Source: Bradyrhizobium huanghuaihaiense (GTDB lineage Bacteria; Pseudomonadota; Alphaproteobacteria; Rhizobiales; Xanthobacteraceae). Taken from it: a stretch of 64,000 nucleotides of DNA. The notes under the pieces were generated by a model, which was given only the letters and a program-made list of their open reading frames with translations, was not told the DNA's origin and did not search any database. Below, in pieces: positions 53,031-62,081 of the stretch (within the stretch, counting starts at the first letter, position 1; each line of letters starts with the position of its first letter). A program made the position numbers and the translations under genes. The stretch is from positions 682,001 to 746,000 of the forward strand of contig NZ_VLLA01000002.1 of assembly GCF_007830635.1 (NCBI RefSeq), read 5' to 3'.

Positions 53031-54595
53031 TGCGGCGGCGTCGGCCATCGCCGGCATGGGCGGTCGGTTTGGCCGCGCTCGCCCTGTGGGCCATGCTGGG
53101 GAGGGCCGGCGCCGAAACATTGCTGCGGACGCGGCTCAATGCCGACATCCGTTCCACCGATCCCGGCACCAATCGCGACGCCAACACCGACGGCGTGATC
53201 GCGCATGTGGTGGAGGGCCTTGTCGCCTTCCGTGACGACACCTCGATCGGCCCGATGCTGGCCGAGAGCTGGACCGTTTCGAACGAAGGCAAGACCTATA
53301 CGTTCCGCCTGCGCCAGGACATCAAGTTCCATAATGGTGCGATCATGACGGCGGACGACGTGGTCTGGTCGCTGAAGCGCTGGCTCGACCCGGCAACGCA
53401 ATGGCGTTGCCTGTCCGAGTTCAGCGCCACCGGCATCGCGCGGATCGAGAAGATCGAGGCGCCCGATCCGCAGACCGTTGCCATCACGCTCGATCAGCCG
53501 ACGGCCCTGTTCCTGCCGACCCTGGCGCGTCCCGATTGCGGCCAGACCGCCATCATTCACCGCGACTCCGTCGGTCCTGACGGCAAATGGATCGCCCCTG
53601 TTGGCACCGGCCCGTTCAAGCTCGCCGAGTGGAAGCGGGGACAATATGTCGATGTCGTGCGGTTCGACGGCTACGTCTCGCGCAGCGAGCCGCGCACCGG
53701 TTACACCGGCGCCAAGGACGTCAAGGTCGATCGCGTTCGTTTCAACGTGATCCCGGACAGTTCTGCGGCGAAGGCGGGACTGCTCAGCGGCTCGCTCGAC
53801 GTCATCATGAGCCTGTCGATCCCCGATCTCGAGGAGCTCAAATCGCGTCCCGAGGTGCAGCTCAGCATCACGCCCGCGCTCGGCCTCACCGGCATCCTGT
53901 TCCAGACCAAAGACCCGCTGCTGAAGGACGTGCGCATCCGCCGCGCCATTGCGCTGTCGATCGACACCGCGCAGATCGTCGATGCCGTGATGATGGGCAC
54001 CGCGCGCCCCAACAATTCCGCGCTGCCGCTCGGCGGCCCCTTCTACAGCGAGGCGCAGTCGCACGGCTACGCGCAGAACATCGCGGAGGCCAAGAAGCTG
54101 CTGCTGGAAGCCGGCTATCGCGGCCAGCCGATCAAGATGATCACCAACAAGCGCTACAGCTACGTGTTCGATTCCTCCGTGCTGGTGCAGGCGATGGCGC
54201 AAACCGTCGGCATCAACGTCGAGCTCGAGGTCATGGACTGGGCCGCGCAGCTCGACCGCTACAACCGCGGCGACTACCAGTCGATGGCCTTTACCTATTC
54301 GGCGCGGCTCGATCCCTCCTTGAGCTTCGAGATGCTGACCGGTCCGAAGGCGACGCAACCGCGCAAGGTCTGGGATAATCCGGAGGCGCAGGAGATGCTG
54401 CGCCAGTCCATGATGATCGACGACGCCGCCAAACGGCAGGCGCTGTTCGACGAGATGCACAAGCGCTTCATCGCCGACGTGCCGATGATCGTGCTGTTCA
54501 ACGGTGCCGAGCTGACGGCGCTGCGCAAGGGCATCAAGGGCTATGCCGGCTGGCTCTATCCGCAGCCGCGGTTCTGGGGCGTCATGGTCGAGTAG
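53030..54595 (+). CDS. Peptide-type ABC transporter substrate-binding protein (cluster 3, first copy)
   Basis: A family-5 binding protein of 521 residues with an Arg-rich Sec signal peptide (residues 1-28, ending RAGA). The ATG at 53030 overlaps the C45 stop; a GTG one codon upstream is possible. TVSNEGKTYTFRLRQDIKFHNG and MTADDVVWSLKRWLDP are family stretches. It is a paralog of the second binding protein at 57977 (shared GTGPFKLAEW, DPLLKD and EAGY-G-PI motifs), so the operon may import two related ligands through one channel. Confidence 0.92.
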   Translation: MRRRRPSPAWAVGLAALALWAMLGRAGAETLLRTRLNADIRSTDPGTNRDANTDGVIAHVVEGLVAFRDDTSIGPMLAESWTVSNEGKTYTFRLRQDIKFHNGAIMTADDVVWSLKRWLDPATQWRCLSEFSATGIARIEKIEAPDPQTVAITLDQPTALFLPTLARPDCGQTAIIHRDSVGPDGKWIAPVGTGPFKLAEWKRGQYVDVVRFDGYVSRSEPRTGYTGAKDVKVDRVRFNVIPDSSAAKAGLLSGSLDVIMSLSIPDLEELKSRPEVQLSITPALGLTGILFQTKDPLLKDVRIRRAIALSIDTAQIVDAVMMGTARPNNSALPLGGPFYSEAQSHGYAQNIAEAKKLLLEAGYRGQPIKMITNKRYSYVFDSSVLVQAMAQTVGINVELEVMDWAAQLDRYNRGDYQSMAFTYSARLDPSLSFEMLTGPKATQPRKVWDNPEAQEMLRQSMMIDDAAKRQALFDEMHKRFIADVPMIVLFNGAELTALRKGIKGYAGWLYPQPRFWGVMVE

Positions 54596-54604
54596 GGCGG
54601 CGCC

Positions 54605-55549
54605 ATGTTGGGTTACCTCGCAAGACGGCTGGCCATGACAATCCCGACGCTGCTGCTGGTCGCGGTCGGGGTCTTTGCGCTGGTCCGGCTCATTCCCGGC
54701 GATCCCGTTCAGGTGATGCTCGGCGATGCTGCCGATCCCGCGCAGGCGGCGCAGCTCCGCGCCCAGCTCGGGCTCGACCAGCCGATCCCGGTCCAGTTCA
54801 TGCACTGGATCGCCAAGCTTGCGACCGGGGATTTCGGGCACTCCATCACCAACAATCTCGAAGTGCTGCCGCTGATCCTCGATCGCTTCCAGGTCAGCGC
54901 CGTCATCGTGCTGGTGGCGGTTGCGGCGGCCGCATGCATCGCGGTTCCCGCCGGCCTCGTCGCGGCCTGGAAGCAGAACAGCCTGCTCGATCTCTCCGTC
55001 GTCGGCGGCGCCACGCTGCTGCTGTCGATCCCGAGCTTCTGGCTCGGTCTTCTGCTGCTATTGCTGTTCGGCCTCAAGCTGAAATGGCTGCCGGTGATCG
55101 GCTATGTGCCCTTCACGGAGAATTTCTGGCAGGCGGCGACCTTCATCGTGCTGCCGATCGCGACGCTGACCATGGTCGAGATCGGCGTGCTCACGCGCAT
55201 GGCGCGCGCCGCCTCGATCGAGGTGCTCAGGCTCGAATATGTCACCCACGCACGCGCCAAGGGCGTGCCGGAATGGCGCGTGCTGGCGCGGCACGTGCTG
55301 CCGAACGCGTTTGCGCCGACTTGGACCCTGATCGGCCTCGTGCTCGGCCATCTCCTCGGCGGCATTGCCGTGATCGAGACCGTGTTCACGCTGCCGGGGC
55401 TTGGCCGGCTCCTGGTCGATTCCATCTTCGCCCGCGATTATCCCGTGGTGCAGGGCTGTCTGCTGTTCACGGCGGTGATCTACGTCGTCGTCAATCTGAT
55501 CGTCGACCTCTGCTATCCCTTGTTCGATCCCAGGGTGACGGTGGCATGA
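54605..55549 (+). CDS. Peptide ABC transporter permease (DppB type, cluster 3)
   Basis: A 314-residue DppB-type permease with an N-terminal LARRLAMTIPTLLLVAVGVF helix, GDPVQVMLG, EAA loop THARAKGVPEWRVL and LFDPRVTVA end. It begins 9 bp after the binding-protein gene and overlaps the next permease by 4 bp. Expected to form a heterodimeric channel with that protein. Confidence 0.93.
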   Translation: MLGYLARRLAMTIPTLLLVAVGVFALVRLIPGDPVQVMLGDAADPAQAAQLRAQLGLDQPIPVQFMHWIAKLATGDFGHSITNNLEVLPLILDRFQVSAVIVLVAVAAAACIAVPAGLVAAWKQNSLLDLSVVGGATLLLSIPSFWLGLLLLLLFGLKLKWLPVIGYVPFTENFWQAATFIVLPIATLTMVEIGVLTRMARAASIEVLRLEYVTHARAKGVPEWRVLARHVLPNAFAPTWTLIGLVLGHLLGGIAVIETVFTLPGLGRLLVDSIFARDYPVVQGCLLFTAVIYVVVNLIVDLCYPLFDPRVTVA

Positions 55550-56358
55550 GGATGCGCGCCAACACCGCGATCGGCGGTACCTTGATCGCGCTCCTGCTCG
55601 GTGCGGCGGGCACCGGTGCGTTCTGGACGCCGTTCGACCCGCTGCGCATCAATCTGCGCGCGCGCCTGCAGGCGCCGTCGTCGCTGCATTGGTTCGGGAC
55701 GGACGAGTTCGGCCGCGACGTGCTCAGCCGCATCATGGTCGGGGCCGGCGCGAGCGTCGTGATTGCCCTGATCACGGTGCTGCTGGCGGTGACCGCCGGC
55801 ATGGTGATCGGCTGCGCGGCCGGCTACATCCGCGGCTGGGCCGATCGCATCATCATGGCCGTCAATGACGCGCTGCTGGCGTTTCCCGGTATCCTGCTGG
55901 CGCTGGCGGTGATGATCGTGGTCGGCGCCAACAAGGCCGGGCTGATCCTGGCGCTTGGCCTTGCCTACATCCCGTCGGTGGTCCGCGTGGTGCGCGGCAC
56001 CGTGCTGTCGATCCGCGAGAAGGAATATGTCGAGGCCTCGCGCGTCATCGGCAATTCGGAAGTTTATTCGATGTTCCGCCACGTGATGCCGAATGCGATC
56101 GCGCCGGTTGCGGTGCTCGCGACCAGCATGTTCGGCTGGGTGCTGCTGGCCGAGAGCGCGCTGAGCTTCCTCGGCCTCGGCGTGCCGCCGCCGGCGCCGA
56201 CCTGGGGCAACATGCTGGCGGCAAGCCGTCCGTTCATGGAGACCGCGGCCTGGCTCTCGATCGCCCCGGGCCTCTGCATCGCGCTGACGCTGCTCGGCAT
56301 CAACCTGCTCGGCGATTCCCTGCGTGATCGCCTCGACCCCAGGATGGCGCACGGATGA
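55546..56358 (+). CDS. Peptide ABC transporter permease (DppC type, cluster 3)
   Basis: A DppC-type permease of 270 residues from the overlapping ATG at 55546 (an ATG at 55552 is equally possible). WFGTDEFGRDVLSRIMVG, the EAA loop EASRVIGNSEVYSM and NLLGDSLRDRLDPRM are visible. The N-terminal cytoplasmic part is short. Its stop overlaps the ATPase gene by 4 bp. Confidence 0.93.
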   Translation: MRMRANTAIGGTLIALLLGAAGTGAFWTPFDPLRINLRARLQAPSSLHWFGTDEFGRDVLSRIMVGAGASVVIALITVLLAVTAGMVIGCAAGYIRGWADRIIMAVNDALLAFPGILLALAVMIVVGANKAGLILALGLAYIPSVVRVVRGTVLSIREKEYVEASRVIGNSEVYSMFRHVMPNAIAPVAVLATSMFGWVLLAESALSFLGLGVPPPAPTWGNMLAASRPFMETAAWLSIAPGLCIALTLLGINLLGDSLRDRLDPRMAHG

Positions 56359-57962
56359 CGCTGCTGTCGGTCGAGAATCTGCGTATTGAGGTCGCCGCCA
56401 GCAAGGCGGCGATCGTCGAGGATTTGTCCTTTGCCGTCGAGCGCGGCGAGTTCCTCGCGGTCGTCGGCGAATCCGGCAGCGGCAAGACGGCGGCGGCACG
56501 CGCCGTGCTCGGCCTGTTGCCGCCGGGGCTGCGCAAGGCCGGCGGCCGCATCGTGCTTGATGGCGTCGATCTCGCCAACGTCTCGGGGCGCCAGATGCGG
56601 ACGCTGCGCGGGCCCGTTGTCGGCATGGTGTTCCAGGAGCCGATGGTGTCGCTCAATCCCGCCATCAGCGTCGGTGCGCAGATGGCGGAAGGCCTCGGCC
56701 TGCACGAGCGGCTCGGCAAGCGCGAGATCAAACGCCGCTGCCTCGACATGCTGGCGCGCGTGCAGATCCGCGATCCCGAGCGGACGTTTGACGCCTATCC
56801 GCACGAATTCTCCGGCGGCATGCGCCAGCGCATCATGCTGGCCTCGGTGATGCTGTTGAAGCCGAAGCTGCTGATCGCGGACGAGCCGACCACGGCGCTC
56901 GATACGCTGACGCAGCGCGAGGTGCTCGATCTCATGGTCGGGCTGGCCCGCGACCACGGCACCTCGGTGATGCTGATCACCCACAACCTCGGCCTCGTCT
57001 CGCGCTATGCGCAGCGCGCGCTGGTGCTGCGCCAGGGCAGGATGGTCGAAACCGGCACGACGCGGCAGATCCTGTTCTCGCCGCGCGAGGCCTATACCAA
57101 ACGTCTGGTCGAGGCCCTGCCGCGTCGCGGCGCCACGACGAAGGCGCGACAGGGTGGCGAACCGCTCGTCAGCGTGCGCGGACTGAAGGTCGGCTTTGCC
57201 GGGCGGCAGCGGCTGTTCCGCCGCGACAGCGGCGTCTCCGCCGTCAACGGCGTCGATCTCGACATTGCCGCGGGTGAGACCGTTGCCGTGGTCGGCGGCA
57301 GCGGCTCCGGCAAGACCACGCTCGGCCGTGCCATGCTGCGGCTGATTCCGACAACAGACGGCGAGATCAGGTTCCGGGGCAGGGACGTCACGGCCACCGT
57401 CGATCGCGACTTCCGTCTCGCCTCGCAGCTCGTGTTCCAGGATCCCTATTCCTCGCTCGATCCGCGCATGCGCGTCGGCGAGATCGTCGCCGAGCCGCTG
57501 CGTCACGTGCCGCAATTGACGCCGTCCGAGCGCGACAGGCGCGTCGAGGCGATGCTCGACGAGGTCGGGCTTGCCGGCCTCGGCAAGCGCTGGCCGCATG
57601 AATTGTCCGGCGGGCAGCGGCAGCGCATCGCGATTGCGCGCGCCATCGTGCGCGAGCCGGCCTTCGTCGTTGCGGACGAGCCGGTCTCGGCGCTCGACAT
57701 GACCATCCAGGCGCAGGTGCTAAAACTGTTCGAGCGGCTGCAGGCGCAATACGGTTTTGCCTGCCTGTTCATCAGCCATGATCTCGCGGCGGTCGAGCAG
57801 GTCGCCGACCGCGTGGTGGTGATGCAGGGTGGCAAGATCGTCGAGCAGGGCTCGCGCGACGACATCTTCGATCGCCCCCAGCATGACTACACCAAGGCGC
57901 TGCTCGCAGCCGCGCCCGTCTTGGACTTCGCTGGTGCGGCGGCGGAGCGAGCCTCGGGTTAA
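56355..57962 (+). CDS. Dual ABC ATPase (DppD-DppF fusion, cluster 3)
   Basis: A 535-residue fused ATPase. The first domain has Walker A GESGSGKTA, signature FSGGMRQRIML and Walker [13 protein letters not shown]. The second, from about residue 270, has [23 protein letters not shown] and FVVADEPVSALD. The organisation is the same as in cluster 1. It drives the cluster 3 permeases and is followed by a second binding-protein gene. Confidence 0.93.
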   Translation: MTLLSVENLRIEVAASKAAIVEDLSFAVERGEFLAVVGESGSGKTAAARAVLGLLPPGLRKAGGRIVLDGVDLANVSGRQMRTLRGPVVGMVFQEPMVSLNPAISVGAQMAEGLGLHERLGKREIKRRCLDMLARVQIRDPERTFDAYPHEFSGGMRQRIMLASVMLLKPKLLIADEPTTALDTLTQREVLDLMVGLARDHGTSVMLITHNLGLVSRYAQRALVLRQGRMVETGTTRQILFSPREAYTKRLVEALPRRGATTKARQGGEPLVSVRGLKVGFAGRQRLFRRDSGVSAVNGVDLDIAAGETVAVVGGSGSGKTTLGRAMLRLIPTTDGEIRFRGRDVTATVDRDFRLASQLVFQDPYSSLDPRMRVGEIVAEPLRHVPQLTPSERDRRVEAMLDEVGLAGLGKRWPHELSGGQRQRIAIARAIVREPAFVVADEPVSALDMTIQAQVLKLFERLQAQYGFACLFISHDLAAVEQVADRVVVMQGGKIVEQGSRDDIFDRPQHDYTKALLAAAPVLDFAGAAAERASG

Positions 57963-57976
57963 TCAGGATCTTGCGT

Positions 57977-59518
57977 ATGAAGCGTTTTGTCGTCGCGTTG
58001 TGTCTGATGCTCGCGCCGTTATCCGCGGCCCGCGCCGAGAGCGTCCTGCGCAGCATGGTCACGACCGATATCCGCGGCCTGATGCCGGGCAACAGCCCCG
58101 ATGACAACACCGGCCTGGTGCTGCAGCAGATCTACGAGGGGCTCGTCGCCTGGCGCAGCGACGGCACCGTCGCCCCGATGCTGGCCAAAGCGGTCGAGAC
58201 GTCGGAGGATGGCCGCACTTACGCCTTTACGCTGCGCGAGGGCGTCACCTTCCACAACGGCGCGCCGCTGACGTCGCGCGAGGTAGCGTGGACCTGGGAG
58301 CGCTTCCTCGATCCGAAATCCGCCTGGCCATGCCGGACCAATTTCGACGGCACGCGCAAGATCAAGATCGTCGAGATCACGGCGCCGTCGCCGGAACAAG
58401 TCGTCTTCCGCCTGGCGGAGCCGAGTGGCGCCTTCCTCAGCACGATGGCGCGGGCCGATTGCGACGGCACCGGCATCGCGCATCCGGACTCGGTCGGCGC
58501 CGATGGTGCCTGGCAGAAGGCGATCGGCACCGGGCCGTTCAAGCTTGCCGAATGGCGCCGCGGCCAGTTCATCGAGCTCGTCCGCAACGAGGCCTATGCG
58601 GCGCGCAGCGAGCCGGCCGATGGGCTTGCCGGGGCCAAGCTGCCCAAGGTCGATCGCATCAAGCTCTCCATCGTGCCTGATCCGGCGGCGGCGAAGGCCG
58701 CGATCCAGTCGGGCAATCTCGATCTCTGGCCGTCGGCCGATCCCAAATTCGCGAGTGAGCTGAAGTCGGCAGGCCTGGTGATCGCCTCAGCCCCGGTCGC
58801 CTCGCTGAATGCGATCGTGATGCAGACGGGCGATCCGCTGCTGAAGGACAAACGCATCCGCGAGGCGATCGCGGCCTCGCTCGACTATCCCGGCATGAGC
58901 GACAATCTCACCGACGGTTTTGCCAAGCCGAGCACCTCGCTCGTGCCGCTGTCGAGCCGTTACTACGGCGCGGTGGAGCAGGCCGGCCCAAACCTCGACA
59001 TCGCGCGCGCAAAGAAGCTGCTGAGCGAGGCGGGCTACAAGGGCGAGCCGATCAGGATCACCACCAATTCACGGTTTCCGGTGATGAACGACGTCGCCGT
59101 GCTGGCGCAGGCGATGGCGCAGCAGGCGGGCCTCAATCTCACGGTCGAGGTCGTCGAGTTCGCGGCCCAGCTCATCCGCTACAACAAGGGCGACTATCAG
59201 CTCATGGTGTGGAACTACACGCCCTATCTCGATCCCGCCTTCGGCCTCGACCGCTTCATCGGCGACAAGGCCGCGCAGCCGGATCGCGTCTGGGGCAATC
59301 GCGATGCGATCGAGCTGCTCGGCAAGCTGATGGAAACGTCCGAACCCGCCGCGCGCCAGCCGCTGTTCGATGCGCTCCACAAACTGTTCGTCGACGATGC
59401 GCCGATGATCGTGTGGAGCTCCGGCGTCAACGTCTCCGCGGTCTCGCCTGCCGTGCGCGGTTACGCGCCGTGGGCTGGCCGCAAACCCCGCTTCTGGAAT
59501 GTCGAGGTTGTCAGATGA
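57977..59518 (+). CDS. Peptide-type ABC transporter substrate-binding protein (cluster 3, second copy)
   Basis: A family-5 binding protein of 513 residues. The ATG at 57977 is used (AGGA eight bases upstream) rather than the TTG six bases earlier. The Sec signal is MKRFVVALCLMLAPLSAARA. It is a full-length paralog of the protein at 53030, with several matching blocks (FHNGAP, GTGPFKLAEWRRGQF, DPLLKDKRIREAI). Its position after the ATPase and before two deacetylases, with a 4-bp overlap, ties this copy to deacetylation of the imported ligand. Confidence 0.92.
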   Translation: MKRFVVALCLMLAPLSAARAESVLRSMVTTDIRGLMPGNSPDDNTGLVLQQIYEGLVAWRSDGTVAPMLAKAVETSEDGRTYAFTLREGVTFHNGAPLTSREVAWTWERFLDPKSAWPCRTNFDGTRKIKIVEITAPSPEQVVFRLAEPSGAFLSTMARADCDGTGIAHPDSVGADGAWQKAIGTGPFKLAEWRRGQFIELVRNEAYAARSEPADGLAGAKLPKVDRIKLSIVPDPAAAKAAIQSGNLDLWPSADPKFASELKSAGLVIASAPVASLNAIVMQTGDPLLKDKRIREAIAASLDYPGMSDNLTDGFAKPSTSLVPLSSRYYGAVEQAGPNLDIARAKKLLSEAGYKGEPIRITTNSRFPVMNDVAVLAQAMAQQAGLNLTVEVVEFAAQLIRYNKGDYQLMVWNYTPYLDPAFGLDRFIGDKAAQPDRVWGNRDAIELLGKLMETSEPAARQPLFDALHKLFVDDAPMIVWSSGVNVSAVSPAVRGYAPWAGRKPRFWNVEVVR

Positions 59519-60360
59519 TTTCCCTAGCCCAGCGCAGGCAACATGCCTGGCCGGACGGCGCGCGCTGCGTCGTCGGCCTCACGCTCGATTTCGACGGCAC
59601 CTCGCTCGAACGCGGCCGCGGCCAGCTGCCGCTCGGGGCGCGCTCGCACGGTCGCTATTCCGCCAAATGCGGCATCCCGCGCTTCGTCGACATGTTCACG
59701 CGGCACAACGTGCCCTGGACATTCTATGTCTCGGGCTATGACGCGGAAGAAAGTCCCGATCTCGTCCGCGACATCTCGCGCTTGGGCGTCGAGATCGGCT
59801 CGCACGGCTATTTTCACGAGGGCGTCGATCCCGGCGATGCCGAGCCGGAGCTCCTGGAACGGACGCACCGGCTGCTCACGGAGATCACCGGCATCGCGCC
59901 GCGGGGATGGCGCTCGCCGTCCGGGCACAAGACCGCGCGCACGCTGCGCAAGCTCCGCGAGCTCGGCTATGTCTACGATTCCAGCGACAAGGATTTCGAC
60001 CTGCCGTATCTCGCCCGCTATGACGGCGAGGAGCGCAGCGACTATGTCTGCCTGCCCAACAACACATCGAGCCTCGACGATTTCCCGTTCTACCGCGTCA
60101 GCTATACGCCGCCGTCGGAAGTGCTGACGCATTGGGAGCAGGAGTTCGACGCCATCTATGCCGAGGGCGGTTACTACAACCTGACCTTCCACCCGCGCGT
60201 CGGTTATGGCTCCGGCTCACCTGCGCGCGTCGCCGCAGTCGAAGGGCTGATCAAATATGCCAAGCGCCATGAGGGCGTGCGCTTCGTCGGCATGCTCGAG
60301 ATCGCCGAATGGTGCCTGAAGCGTCCGACCGATTGGCGGCGGGACTGGAGCGGACAATGA
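59515..60360 (+). CDS. Polysaccharide deacetylase (NodB)-fold hydrolase with intact metal motif
   Basis: A 281-residue NodB-fold protein. The catalytic/metal motifs are complete: D25-F-D27 in LTLDFDG, H97-x3-H101 in GSHGYFHE and RGWRSPSGHKT. It has no signal peptide and so acts in the cytoplasm. The family removes acetyl or formyl groups or opens rings (the PuuE allantoinase has the same fold); the GSHGYFHE context resembles PuuE-like and peptidoglycan deacetylase-like proteins. Start overlaps the binding-protein stop and its stop overlaps the next deacetylase gene. Confidence 0.87.
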   Translation: MISLAQRRQHAWPDGARCVVGLTLDFDGTSLERGRGQLPLGARSHGRYSAKCGIPRFVDMFTRHNVPWTFYVSGYDAEESPDLVRDISRLGVEIGSHGYFHEGVDPGDAEPELLERTHRLLTEITGIAPRGWRSPSGHKTARTLRKLRELGYVYDSSDKDFDLPYLARYDGEERSDYVCLPNNTSSLDDFPFYRVSYTPPSEVLTHWEQEFDAIYAEGGYYNLTFHPRVGYGSGSPARVAAVEGLIKYAKRHEGVRFVGMLEIAEWCLKRPTDWRRDWSGQ

Positions 60361-61127
60361 CGAAGCCGATCATTCCAATTGTCGTGACCGTCAATCTCCA
60401 GGGCAAGACGGTGGAGCTGACCCAGCTTGGCGAGGACGCTCTGTTCGGCCGCGCCTCTTACGGAAAATACGCCTATGCAGTCGGCTGCGAGCGGCTGTTC
60501 GGGCTGCTCGATCGTCACGGCATCAAATCCACCGTGTTCGTGCCCGGCGCGGAGGCTGCGGCCAATCCCAACTATATCGCAGCGCTCGCCGGCCGCGGTC
60601 ATGAGATCGCCGCGCACGGCTGGGCGATGGAGGAGATGGACGCGGCCGGCATCGACGAGCGCGGGCTGCTCGAGCGCACGCATGCCACGCTGTCGCGGAT
60701 CGTCGGCCGTGCGCCGCGCGGTTTCCGGGCGCCGCATGGTCGCCTCAGCGAACGTACGCTCGGGCATCTGGCCGATCTCGGCTATCGCTACGATTCGAGC
60801 TTTCAGGATGACGACCATCCGTACCGGCTCGATGCCGATGGCGGCCACGGCATGGTCGAGGTGCCGCATGCGGAGATCCTGATCGACGCGACGCTCTACG
60901 GCCAGCGCCAGACGCATGATCGCGTCATCAAGATGTGGCGCGAGGAGATCGAGGCGATGCATCGCGAGCGCTGCCTGATCACGCTGACGCTGCATCCGCG
61001 CAGCGACTACGGCAGCGCGCGGGCGAGCCGTGTCGCCGCGCTCGACGGCCTGCTGAGCTGGCTGCGGGGTCTGGACGGCGTTGCGTTCCTGACCTGCGAA
61101 GAGGTCGCCGATCGATCGGGTTCCTGA
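60357..61127 (+). CDS. NodB-fold protein with degenerate metal motif
   Basis: A NodB-fold protein of 256 residues, clearly related to its neighbour (matching LLDRHG, RGFRAPHG and YDSSF-D segments). The motif-1 Asp pair is replaced (N13-L-Q15), and motif 2 keeps H87 but has M91 in place of the second His (AAHGWAMEE). Zinc-dependent deacetylation is therefore unlikely. PuuE-type allantoinases also work without metal and have an AxHGW motif, so it may be a metal-independent amidohydrolase or an inactive partner. It lies 2 bp from the convergent formamidase stop. Confidence 0.82.
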   Translation: MTKPIIPIVVTVNLQGKTVELTQLGEDALFGRASYGKYAYAVGCERLFGLLDRHGIKSTVFVPGAEAAANPNYIAALAGRGHEIAAHGWAMEEMDAAGIDERGLLERTHATLSRIVGRAPRGFRAPHGRLSERTLGHLADLGYRYDSSFQDDDHPYRLDADGGHGMVEVPHAEILIDATLYGQRQTHDRVIKMWREEIEAMHRERCLITLTLHPRSDYGSARASRVAALDGLLSWLRGLDGVAFLTCEEVADRSGS

Positions 61128-61129
61128 TC

Positions 61130-62077
61130 CTAGACGTGCCGCGGCATGCGGGACTTGGCCAGCACGCAGTGAATGCCCTTGTTGCCGTCGACCAGCTGCG
61201 TGACGCGGAGGTCGGCGGCGATCGAGCAGAGCGTGTAGGCATCCTGCGCACTGATGCCGCTCTTCTCCCGGATCAGGGCGATCATGTCGCGCAGCGCCGC
61301 CTTGGCCGCGTCGTCGAGATCCTCGTCGAACCCCATGGTGATCCAGTCCGATGCCGTCTCCGCGCGGGGCGAGGTGAGACGGAGATCGCGGCGGACGTGG
61401 AATTCGAACGTGCCGGTGAGCGCCGCCTCGATCGCGGTCAGGCAGACTTCGCCGTCGCCTTGCAGCGCGTGGCCGTCGCCGGCCGAGAACAGCGCGCCCG
61501 GCACGAACACCGGAAAATAAAGCGTGCTGCCGGCCCCGAGCTCCTTGTTGTCCATGTTGCCGCCGAACGCGCGCGGCTCCTTCGAGGACAGCCGGCCCCA
61601 GGCCGGCGGCGGCGCCGCGCCGAAATTGCCGAAGAAGGGGGAGAGCGGCAGCTCCTGGCCCCAGGGAAGTCTTGCGACGTTGCGCGCGCGGTCCAGCGGA
61701 ATGTGGATGCGGCGGAACTCGGGAAAATCCTCCGGCAGCGTGCCGAGCGTCGGCACCTGCAGATTCCAGCCCCAGTTGCAGCGCAGCTCGATATTCAGGA
61801 CGCGCACTTCCAGCACGTCGCCGGGTTCGGCGCCCTCGACGTGGATCGGCCCGGTGAGGAGGTGCGGGCCCGGACCGCGGAAGGCGCTTGCCAGCACCTC
61901 CGCATGGCCAGGCACGACCTCATAGCCGAGCGAGGGATCGGGCAGATCGTCCGGCTCGCCCGACAGCGTCTCGATGGTGACCCGGTCTCCGGATGCGACC
62001 CGGAGCACCGGCTTCAATCGTCCGTCCCAGAGTCCCCACTGGACATTTCCGGGTGTGGAGCGCAGGACGTGGTCCAT
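61130..62077 (-). CDS. Acetamidase/formamidase family protein
   Basis: An FmdA/AmdA-family amidase of 315 residues. I start at the ATG at 62077, which gives the family-typical N-terminus (STPGNVQWGLWDG); longer starts run into the permease gene. Family stretches include GPIHVEGAEPGDVLEV and GDGHALQGDGEVCLTAIE. It would release ammonia from formamide, acetamide or a small amide. It is 4 bp downstream of the NCS1 permease gene and cotranscribed from the sigma-54 promoter match, which suits a nitrogen-scavenging amidase. Confidence 0.9.
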   Translation of the reverse strand: MDHVLRSTPGNVQWGLWDGRLKPVLRVASGDRVTIETLSGEPDDLPDPSLGYEVVPGHAEVLASAFRGPGPHLLTGPIHVEGAEPGDVLEVRVLNIELRCNWGWNLQVPTLGTLPEDFPEFRRIHIPLDRARNVARLPWGQELPLSPFFGNFGAAPPPAWGRLSSKEPRAFGGNMDNKELGAGSTLYFPVFVPGALFSAGDGHALQGDGEVCLTAIEAALTGTFEFHVRRDLRLTSPRAETASDWITMGFDEDLDDAAKAALRDMIALIREKSGISAQDAYTLCSIAADLRVTQLVDGNKGIHCVLAKSRMPRHV

Positions 62078-62081
62078 GCCG

